A stretch of DNA of 64,000 nucleotides from Prinsepia uniflora (Eukaryota; Streptophyta; Magnoliopsida; Rosales; Rosaceae). Below the pieces are notes generated by a model that worked only from the letters and a program-made list of their open reading frames with translations, was not told the DNA's origin and made no database searches. Location: positions 77,728,916-77,792,915 of the forward strand of contig CM064866.1 in assembly GCA_032719365.1 (NCBI GenBank), given 5' to 3'. The translations under genes were made by a program, and so were the position numbers. Positions 32,972 to 43,111 of the stretch are shown here, piece after piece (within the stretch, counting starts at the first letter, position 1; each line of letters begins with the position of its first letter).

Positions 32972-35900
32972 TGTAACGACCCATCCCGGAATTCGGGATT
33001 AGGTTAGAAACTAATCATGATTAATGAGGGTTAACCGGTGGTTAGTTGGGTGAAATCGGACGAACGATGCAAAATGACCGTTTTACCCCTAGTCGTTTAT
33101 TTAGACGGTCAAATGGACTTTTACCGGTGACCGTGACGTAGTTTGGGACGTCACGAGATCATAGACAGGTGGCACGTTCGATTCCGACGTTCGAGGTGAT
33201 AGTTATGACGTTCGGAAGCCCAAGGGCATTATCGTAATTTGGACGAAATAAGGGAAAATGTTGACTTTTTGATCGGGAGGTCCGATGGCCGAGGACCGAG
33301 GACCGTTAGGTTCGTCTCGAAGCCCTGAGTACAACGACAGGCGGCACGCGTCAAACGGACATCGGGTGACCAAGTTACGGGTCACGGATGGTGAGGGGCA
33401 TTTTGGTAATTTCCTAAGTGAGGGCAAAATGGTAAATTCCCTGCAGGGGAACCGTTTGAATATCGTGGAAACAGGGTCTGAGTGCCCATGCCGTGAGTGA
33501 CCTGTTCCATTGATTTGTGTAAGCCTAATCTACAATTGTTTAATCAATTAGTGGTCTTGGGGGTAGAAGTTTAATCTGCAAAGGCCAAGGGAGAGTGTGA
33601 TGTTGGGGAAATGGGGGATTGAACGGTGTGGAAGTTGGTTTTTTTTAGGATGCACAGAGACCGTGCGGGTGAGTATTCAGAGTATGTGTGAGAGCTGGGT
33701 GGGAAATTGAAGCCACGGGTGAGTTGTTTAGTGCCTTGAGAGGAGCAGTGCACGGCGAGCAATGGTGAGGTTGGGAGCAGGTGCTGCTGGTGCGTCTGAA
33801 AATGGGAAGAAAACAGAGGCTGCTTCCCACGCTGGATCGATCTCCCAAGACCAATTTGAGGGGGGATGCGCACTGAAACGGAAGGATTGTGAGAGGACTG
33901 AGACAGTGGGAGAGCGCGGGGCTGTTTCAGTGTGTGAGCATGGGTCAATTGGAACTGGAACTGGGCTGCGGTCTGGAAATGGAAAACAGAGGACTGACCA
34001 CCAGTCGAGAGTGATCGACCTCCCCAACGGTCTGTTGAGAGTTGGAAACCTTCCTGAAAGGATGTGGGGAGGATGGAGAGACTAAATGAGAGAGGGGAAC
34101 CGAGGGGCTGAGTGAATTCACACAGTGAAACCCGAAGCCTGTTTTCGTGTGAATTCAAATCCAAATTTGAATTTTAGACCAGCCCAAGCCAATTTGAGGC
34201 TCGAATGAACTTTCTGAGGCCTTAGCTAGCCGACCTAGATCGATTGTTGCAAGCTCTGAAGCTCCTGGAGCCATGGACGGACGTCGTGGGTGGCCGGGAA
34301 ATCGAGCTTTGTGTTCGTGCATTTGGAGGTAAGTGTTGTGAAATTGATCCCCAAATAATCCTTTCCATGAGGCTACAATGCTATGCTATCCATTAATTAA
34401 AGAATTACTTGGTTATACGGTGAATTCAGACGAGAGTCTCGTTTGAGAAACTTAGTTTAAGTCGAGATAGTTAGAGGTAAGGACGACTGCTTTGGATGTT
34501 ACAGATCCCTAATTGGATAGGTTACGAAGCTAATGGTGTGCTCAAATCGTTCAAATAATGTCGAATTGAAGGACTGCTAATCGGATCCTCACGCGGGTGG
34601 AACGGCCCGTATGTTAGGGAGTCGGGTGAAGATGGTGACCGTTGGGTTACTGTAGCTGGCGCGTGAGTGTCACGCGCAGCCGCTTGCGGCGGCGCGTGGG
34701 GCCGATTTTCAAGGTGAGTTCAACATGACTTTTATCCTATACAATGTAACGAACATTTTAACGTTGGTTTCGAACTTATCGGACACCGTTTCGATGTGGT
34801 TCCGAGGGTCCGAAGATTTCTATTACGTTTGTAATTAATGATTAATTCCCGGAAAATTATGGGAAATTAGTATGTTGTTATGTAAGCCCTTGGTGACACT
34901 AAAGTATGTTTTCGGACAGGATTTGGAATTTCTGGAAATATCGGAAATTACGGGCATGCGTGCGGCGCAAAACCGAGCCTTAAGGATGTGTGTGAGTGGA
35001 CGTTGCTTTCAAAATTTAATGCATGCATAAATTATTTCTATGATTTTATGATTATGATTATAAGTTGTGATTGATTTTGATTTCCATATTTATACGTATT
35101 CGATTCTCGTATTTATACGTATTTTTGCTATACCTGTGAAATTACACGTATTTCGAGACTATGGTCACTCGTGTGCTTAATGATGGTTTAATGAAAGAAG
35201 TTATATGAAATGGGTGTAAAATGATTTAAGAAGGTTGTTTATGATTGCGAGTGTGACTTACGATTTTGACATGTTTTTCGAGAACGTCCCGGATTTGCAC
35301 GTTTTACGAGATTTTCGAGTTATTGTGATTTGATCACTGTTGATGTTTGAATCTGGGAACTGAAATGAGACTTGTGATTTTGAGGATATTAAAAAGGGGT
35401 TGTGAGTATGTTTTGATTGGATCGTGATTTTGGTGATTATGATTGTGGTTTTGATGTGTTGAAAATAAGATTTGAGAAAGAAGTGATTTCTAAGAATTAA
35501 AATGGATTTGAAAAAGGTGATTTCGGGCTTGATGCTCGGGGCACAAAAGTAACTTTGATTTACGAGATTTCCGTTTTCGAAAAAATGGATTCTTGGTTTG
35601 GGTTCGGGATGATGCTTCCGGATGCCGGCTTACGGGATCATCGTTGCGAATTCGAATTCGGGAATGAAAAAGGATTTAATAAAGTCATTTAGTCTGATTT
35701 TGCATGCCCCGTGTTTCATGATGATTTGAACATGTTGTAAAGTATGATTTGGGGTAAATGAACGTGGAAATTCGGACCATGGGTCCTGTTGTGGGAAATG
35801 TGATTTTGGGATGGATCCCACGTTGTCGTGATTGTCAATCTGTTTTGGGGTTTAAAGACCCGCTGAAAACTGCTTTGGGTTTGAAGACCCGTTGTTGTGT

Positions 35901-36706
35901 TTGAAAACTGTTTTGGGTTTAAAAACCCGGTGCTATTGCTGGAGCACGTTTTGAGTTTAAAGACTCGGTTAATTGATGACGGGAGAGGGCCCCTAATGAG
36001 TTTAAAGACTCGTGAGTTTAAAGACTCGGTTACTGTAATACCCCTGAGGCCTATTGATTATGTTCTGAGTTTAAAGACTCGTTGATATCCCGGGAAGGCC
36101 TGTTTATGCGCATGGTTTTGAGTTTAAAGACTCGGGCGCACTTGATATCCAGCAAAACGATTGACTTGTGATTTATTGATGATTTCTGATGTTTCGGTTG
36201 AGTTGGGCAGTGGCCCGGTATATGGTTGTTGGTTTTGGATCATGTTGTGCATTTGGTTTTGATTCGTGGTTTTGGGCTGAGGCCCGGTGTTTATGGTTGC
36301 GGGCTGAGACCCGATGGTTGAGAAAGGAAAAAGATTTTGAGGTTCATACGAGTTCTTCCTTATGTTGGAATTTGATACACAGTTTTTATTTTGTGGAAAA
36401 TCTTAACCGATGACGAAATGTTTTTGTATGCATGCATTGGCTTTTACGCGGAGGGTAAAAACGCTTGTTATAACTGTTTTGCTAAACTGATTTATTTTTG
36501 TCCACTCACACCTTTCGGTATTTATTGACCCTCCAGGTCGTGGCGCGTTGTTCGAGGCTGTACGTGGGGCGGAGGCATGAGTAAATACGTGTGGCTATCC
36601 CTGGTTTGGCAAGCACTGAGGGTAACTTGGGTTTTTCAGTCATCTTGCCAGACGGGAGCAGGACCGGGCATGGTTATCGATGCCCCTTTCGGGGGCGGTC
36701 CTGTCA
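32972..36706 (+). mobile_element. Solo LTR of the long-LTR family (3,735 bp), nested
   Basis: It starts TGTAACGACCCATCCCGGAA and ends GGGGGCGGTCCTGTCA, with a perfect CATAG target duplication (32967-32971 and 36707-36711). It carries no gag or pol. Inside are the GCGCGTG...CACGCGC hairpin (34659-34677), GTGTGAGTGGAC (34990-35001) with TGCATGCATAA just inside it, a hairpin array (about 35520-36320), a TGCATGCAT word near 36430 and GTCCACTCACAC (36500-36511). It is longer than other copies, mainly in the array segment. Confidence 0.93.
35825..36140 (+). repeat. Array of GRGTTTAAAGACYC hairpin units in the solo LTR
   Basis: Units such as GAGTTTAAAGACTC occur near 35950, 35998, 36012, 36068 and 36119, and GGGTTTAAA-type variants near 35850-35930. 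Each unit is a small hairpin with a 4-bp stem. The same units recur at 42470-42720, and in reverse complement at 23560-23700 and 46370-46600. Confidence 0.85.
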
Positions 36707-39179
36707 CATAGTCAGACCAGGGATAAGTATGTCTTTAGGACCGTTGACTATCTCAGTCGTCAACCGGTTTACAGAGCATAAGAAATATTTACAAACAAGG
36801 ATTAAAGTCCTACGCGGTCAGAACTCGAGTACGCAACGGTCTGTTTATTCTTCTGCCTCGATACGAGCCTCAGTACCTATGCACGGGCCTGGAGGGTACA
36901 AAAACAGTAAAGGATTGAGTGGACAAAAATAAAGGTTTAGAAATACATTTATCAAAATAGTCTTACCCTCCAGTTTTCACAAACATGCATGCATATCATA
37001 TAAAACATGAGTTCTATACATTAAAGATAAAAGAAAAACAGTTAATTTAATTCAAAATCAATCATGATACCACCATCCTCAACATCCAATCTTAATATTC
37101 AATAACCCGTCACGATATCAATGCAACGCGTGCAACTCGGGTGTCTCACGTCCGAGTACCTCCCCAGGATCAACGACGTCTGGGGTGATATCATCTCCAG
37201 GATCAACGACGTCTGGAGGATATCAATATAAACTCACACTCCTGAGATTGAGCCTCCCCTCGGAGCTACTCATCTCCAGGCAGTGGATCGTGACTACTCC
37301 AGGATCTACGACGTCTGGAGGAGACCATCAAATCACCGAGGATGGTACCACTAATCAAGAATCTCATTTCAAAACTAGTTAAATCTCAAAATCAAATCAA
37401 TAGTTCAACAGGGTCTCTGCCCGAAATATAGCATTTCCACAACACAAGTAAATTCCATCAATTCATGTCTAACATATCATTTATAATTCAATTTCCTCAA
37501 TTAAATCATGTAATTTAATTTCAAAGTCAAAAGCCATCTCAAATCTCAGACCATCACCCAAAATCACAATTTTATGATTTTCTCGAAATTCGTGCCCAAA
37601 AGCAATATAATAATAATATAATATTCCCAAATTTCGGAAATCATCATATCACATCATTAATCATGGCAAATCAATTTAAATCATATTATAAGCATTTAAA
37701 AGCAGTTAAAACATATATGCATGCATTTAGGGTAGAAAACAAAAGTCCACTCACACACCGTCCAGATTGCTCAGATTCGAGCTGTTCGTTCTCGTCCGGT
37801 GTCCCGAGAATATTTTGGCCTGCCAAACATGTAAATAGGGTCACTAGAGTATCATATAATCTTAGGTACGAATTTCCGAATCGTCGGAATAAAATACTAT
37901 TATTTAAACGTAACCTATACGCTTCGGATACGTAAAACTATCCTCAATTTATCTCCGATTGACCCGAAACTAACGCCAATAGGTCCGTATCATCGAGTAC
38001 ATCAAAAAGTATGTTGGACCCTCCTTCAGATTCCCGGTCACGCGCCCTCACGGGCCGCCGCAAGCGGCTGCGCGTGACAGCCACGCGCCGTGAACAGTGG
38101 CTGCTACAGTTCTCTCTCTCGCCCGTTTCTCTGGTAAACAGGTTGTAGACCCGCAATCAGACCCGACTCGCTTTCCCTTGATTCTAACTCAATTCCTTCC
38201 GTTCTTTCACTCATTACCCTAAATCCAATATGACATATAGTTCTATAACTTTAATTCAATCGATTAAGCCTTAAATCATCTAGACTCAAGATGAACACCC
38301 GTCGGGTTTGAGTTCGGGTCCCAGCCAAAACTCACTTGTTTCCTTCAATTGTTCACACCAGAAGCATCATAGGATTATAATGAACACGAAATCGAGATCA
38401 ATTTCATGAAATTTTACCTCTAAGTAACTCGACTCAAGCTCGATTTTTCAAAATAGTTGCAGCGTCTGATCGTCACGATTTCACCTCCAATTTTTGTTCC
38501 AGTTGATTGGGTTCGAGTCGTTTAGCTCCCAGGAAGCTAAATCTCACCTCAATTGCGATCGAATTCATCTCAAAAGTCGAAACCAAATTTGGGTCCTTCA
38601 ATGGTGGTTTCGGGTATTCCAGTACAGGTTTCCCCTGGATTTTGTTCGGTTTCCTTTCGGTTTTTCTCTCCAAATTGTCCCTAATCTCTTACTCAATTAC
38701 ACTTGACTCCACTGCAATCGATCAAGGTGAATAAAGGATGTTCTCTGTTTTTGTTCTTCGTCGAGGACTGTTATTTCTAATTGTCATCACTTATCTACTA
38801 ATTTACATTAATTAATGGTGATACCAATCAAGTGCCACTAATTGGTTTCTCAACATGGACAAGTGTCCACAGCTGGGGTAAAGGGGATTGAATCAGCAAT
38901 TAGACTGCATAGTCATTACTTGCACCGTTCATGATTCACAATTACCATTTTAACCCCCTGCACTTCACAACCCCATAACTTTTTCATCCGAACTCCGTTT
39001 TCGACGTGCCACCTGTCTACGGATTCAGCGTTCCGAGACCTACACAATGGCACAAGAAAAATGTACAAACAGTATACCAAACCAAAAGTCAACTTTTAGC
39101 CATGTCCTTCTAGGGGTAAAAATGTCCTTTTCATATTATTTTAATATTTTACAATTTTTGGATTTTTCGGGGCGTTACA

Positions 39180-40306
39180 ACTTCAACATGGGAGTTTGAG
39201 TGTGGCTGAGTACGAATAGAAGTTTCAGATGTTGTCTCGTTTTGCTCCTGCGTTTGTGGCTACGGAAACCGAGAAGTGTCGTAGGTTTGAGTTGGGCCTG
39301 CGAGGCGAGATTCGAGCCATAGTGACGGTTGGATCGTTTGCTACCCTCCGAGAGTTGTCAGATGCTGCGGTGAGGGTTGAGGCTAGCTTGCTGATACGAC
39401 GCCGGGAGCCACCTTTTTCTGGAGCTTTGAGTCAGAGAGTACCGAAGATGGGTAACTACAGTGGAACATCGTCGTCGGGCGATGATCATTTTGGTAGACC
39501 TGGTAGTTTCCAGAGTTCGGGATTCCGTGGTTACCGAGCACAACCGACTCCGCAAGCTAGTGCGACGTCTGTTGCGTCTACAGGTAGACCGAGTGGTGGA
39601 CCTGGTTGGGATGTGTGTTTCTACTGTGGGGAGCGAGGTCATTTCCGACGTGAGTGTCCACTGTTACCACATGAAGGTGGTGTAGGTCGAGGATCGGCGT
39701 AGCCCGGACGGAGTACAGCATCAGTGTCAGGGACAGCCGCCACCAAAGGAGGTGGTAGTGCCACAAGTGGTGTGGGAGGACGTGGTAGAGCTTCAGGACC
39801 CCAGGCAAGAGTGTTTGCGATGACTCAGCAGGAGGTTCAGTCGGCACGAGGTGCGGGGACAGGTACTTTTACTATCCTTGGTTGTGTTGTACACCGTTTT
39901 GTTGGATCTCGGGATGGAGTCTAGGACTTTTCTCTTAGGTGACCTGGAGTGACGAGGTTGAGGAGTTCAGTGAGTCCCGTTGAAGGTTGACGGAAGAAAC
40001 GGGAAAGGGGTGACTATAACTGATCGATATGAGGTTATTGAAGGAAGAGAACCCACAATCTAGGATTTGCCTTTAGGACTTTGTAGATTTATTCCGACAA
40101 GTGGTCGAAGTAGCAGCCGGGGGTGTGACAGCGAGGGAGTGAGCCAGTGGGTAGGAGTGGTGAACTGGTAGTTGGGGGTGTTGTGAAATATCCAAGGTGG
40201 AGATGATAGATCGGAAACCCAGGGGTAGTGTTGTTCGGGTAGGAGACCTAGGTGTAGGGAACGAGCTGTGGAATTTCGGGGACGAAATTCTTTTAAGGAG
40301 GGTAGG
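39180..40306 (+). pseudogene. Internally deleted plus-strand gypsy element: gag fragment and 3' end
   Basis: Gag sequence runs from SLSVAEYE (with a TAG near 39217) through FQMLSRFAPAFVATETEKCR, VTVGSFATLRELSDAAVRVE and a CCHC knuckle (CFYCGERGHFRRECP, about 39618-39662). A TAG at 39700-39702 follows, then the protease linker SGPQARVFAMTQQEVQS near 39797. Similarity to protease stops near 39885. The rest of pol is missing, and 39925-40306 ends in a region typical of the 3' end of these elements (GGACGAAATTCTTTTAAGG). The 5' part of gag was cut off at the minus-strand LTR end at 39179. Confidence 0.85.
40289..40306 (+). other. Polypurine tract before the 3' LTR
   Basis: A purine-rich stretch, AAGGAGGGTAGG, lies just before the LTR start and follows GGGGACGAAATTC, as in long-LTR chromoviruses. 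It primes plus-strand synthesis. Two T bases interrupt it. Confidence 0.55.
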
Positions 40307-42445
40307 TAGTAAGGACCCGTCCCGGAAATTAGGGTTAAGACAGTGTTTAAGATGGGATTAGTGAGCTTAATCGGTGGTTAGTTGGTTACGGTAGGGCCGT
40401 TAGCGTAGAATGACGATTTTGCCCCTAGGTTGGGTAAATAGTTGACTTTTAGTTCGGGTGGTCAATTGGGTATTGACCGATGACCGTGACATAGTTTGGG
40501 ACGTCACGAATCCATAGACAGGTGGCACGCCCGATTCCGACATCTGAGGAGGAAGATATGATGTTCGGAAGGTTGAGGGCATTACCGTAATTTGGCTAAA
40601 ATAGGGGGAAAAGTTGACTTTTTGTACGATCGGGTTTTGACACGTTGACCTATGACCGTTAGGTAGATCTCGTCGTCCTGATTTCAACGACAGGCGGCAC
40701 GTGTTCATCGAACCTAGGGTGAGTAAGATACGGGTCTAAAACGGTAAGGGCATAATTGTAATTTTGACTCAAAAGAGGGGCATTTTGGTCTTTTGCACAT
40801 TGGGAATTGTGCAACCGAATTGGGACAACTGTACAGGTGATATTGGGATATTTGTGAGAGGGCTGAGGGGATTGTGACATGTGGCAAGGGCCTAGTGGAT
40901 TCTAGGCGTGTGCACGGTCCCAATTATTTGGGCCGTGTAATCGTGCATTCGAGAGGAAACAGAGACAGAGTGAGGTTGAGAGGGAATTGACCAGGTGAAG
41001 GGCGGTGTGTGGTGTTGTGAACTGGTGAGCGAGAGGAGAGATTAAGGGATAGTTGAGGAGTGAATTGGAGTGGTTTTGTGTGATCGTGAGTATGTGAGGA
41101 GGAAGTGTGAGCTCACGGGAACCAGAAAATAGAGAGGAACTTGGGTGGTGGTGCTGCCGTGTAAGTGATCAATCGAGGCTGGTGGTGGTGTCTAGAGGAC
41201 GGAGGAGGACGAGAGGAGTTACATACGCACGGCTGAGCTCACGGCGGCGGCCTGAGCACATGTAATTTCTCATCCCGGTAGTTTTGCTCTGTTTTGCCGT
41301 TTAGGTTCAAACCAATAGTCGTGGGTTTTGAGTACGAGTCGAGGTTTTTGGTGAGTTTTGTGAGACTCAGTGAGGTCCTAGGAGTTGTTTAGTGTAGCCA
41401 CCGTGACAGGGGAGGACTTGGGTGGCCGGATTGTGAAACAGGGGTTTGAACGGGTTACGGTTTCGAGTTAGGGACGACGGGTTAGAGGCTGTGTCGAAGT
41501 GTTTGGAGTGGGGGAATAGGTTGCTTAGGACTGGACGAAGAGATTGGTGAAGAAAGGGAGGAAAACGGTGAAGGGTTGGCTGAGAACCAGGTACGCCGGT
41601 TCAGACCGGTTCACCCATTGAAGACGACGATGAACAGTGACTGTGTACAGGCACGTGAGGCCCACTAGCAGCCACTTTGGGCGGCGCGTGGAGGCGCATG
41701 GGGTGTTTTCTGGGGGAACTTCCAACTAGGTTGTTGGTCTAGAGGTTATAACGAGTCTAGTGGATTAAGTTTCGGGTTATTCGGACGTCGTTTGAGGTTA
41801 GCTCCACGAGGTTGAAGGTTTAGGGTCCCGGTTCGTTACGTTTAGGACCCGGGGATTTTTGGGGAAAATTAGGAGAGTCTTGGTAGACGTGTTAGTTGCG
41901 TTCTTTGGTGACTGTTGACAGGATCGGGACTTCCCGAGGAAGCTGAGGAACGTACGGGACATAGGGGGCGCGAGTGACGTGCTGGTGATTGTGAGTGGAC
42001 CCCTTCTCTAAACTCAAGCATGCATAACTGTTTTTCTATAATTATTTTATGGTTTTACATGTGATTTCATGATTGTTGAATATGTGATGATGGTTTTACA
42101 TAATTGCACGTTTTTCGAGAAAGTATGTATTTGGCACGTTTTTCGAGGAAATGTTGAATTTCTAATTTCGATGCCATGATTTGGGGTTTTCAAACGATAA
42201 GTGATTTTCAATGAGTATAAAGGGATTTTGGAACGTGATTGCAATGATCAGGGTTTTCGGTTTTAGAATCGGATTTCGGAAAGCGGAATTTGGTTTTAAA
42301 GTTGAAAAGTGGATTTCCGGATTTGGGTTCGGAATGATGGTTCTGGATGCCGGAAGGGCGTCAGACCAGTGATTTCGGGTTCGGGTTTGGATGAGGATTT
42401 AGAAATGGTTTTCAAATGGTTTTGGATTGGATTTGCTGGATCTGG

Positions 42446-42715
42446 TTATTGGGTTTAAAGACCCGGATATTATGTTTGATGGGGGACGGGCCCGGATTGG
42501 GTTTAAAGACCCGGATTGGGTTTAAAGACCCGGATTGGGTTTAAAGACCCGGATTGAGTTTAAAGACTCGGGAGTTTAAAGACTCGGATATACTGATATT
42601 TCCCCCATAGGCCTGTTGAGTTTAAAGACTCGGGAGTTTAAAGACTCGGATATTATTGAGGTCTGGATTGAGTTTAAAGACTCGGGAGTTTAAAGACTCG
42701 GATAGGTCCATCAGG
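42446..42715 (+). repeat. Array of GGGTTTAAAGACCC and GAGTTTAAAGACTC units
   Basis: At least four GGGTTTAAAGACCC units and six or so GAGTTTAAAGACTC units are packed here. The second base and its partner change together (G-C to A-T), keeping the stem paired. Confidence 0.88.
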
Positions 42716-43111
42716 TTTGATCGAATAATGATTGTTTGAGACTTATGTTTTATGATATGGTTTTATGATGTTTATGACGTGATTTCTATAACTGTTTCAA
42801 TTCTGTTTTTATGACGATCTTTATGTGATTATTAACTGTTTTCAGCAAATGGGTTATGCATGTGTGTTTTAAAACGGTGGGCTAAAACCCTGGTTTGATT
42901 ATAAAACGGTTTTCGAAATTTTATTAATTATGGTCCACTCACACCTTCTGTTTTAAATTGCCCTCCAGGTCGTGGAGCTAGCGCGGGGGTTGACGTTGAG
43001 GCAGCGTCGGAGGCATAGAGTACTCGAGAGTTTTTCCGGAGTGTTTCCGATTTTCCGTTGTGCGTGTACTTTGTATATTGGGTTTTGTTTCCTTAGCTTG
43101 GTATTATGCTC

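Larger units (their letters stand above)
32833..39179 (-). mobile_element. 5' LTR of the minus-strand gypsy element, split by a solo LTR
   Basis: The LTR occupies 32833-32971 and 36712-39179, about 2.6 kb when the insert at 32972-36706 is left out. On the minus strand it starts TGTAACGCCCCG (39179) and ends GGTCCTGTCA (32833) next to the primer site. The family hairpin word (36908-37745 bounded by GAGTGGAC and GTCCACTCAC) and the GCGCGTG/CACGCGC word (about 38068) are present. No coding sequence is expected or seen. Confidence 0.88.

Noticed and set aside
33571..34164. Long minus-strand open frame in the solo LTR, Ser- and Pro-rich
   Set aside because: It lies wholly in an LTR, is low in complexity, and has overlapping frames of equal length; related LTRs do not keep it.
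32972..36706. Full-length non-autonomous element rather than a solo LTR
   Set aside because: Its two ends and interior match the single LTRs of the gag-pol copies, there is no internal LTR pair or primer site, and one target duplication brackets it.
42446..42715. Possible CRISPR-like array of short repeats
   Set aside because: This is plant DNA, the units are 14-base hairpins with no constant spacer length, and they lie inside an LTR.
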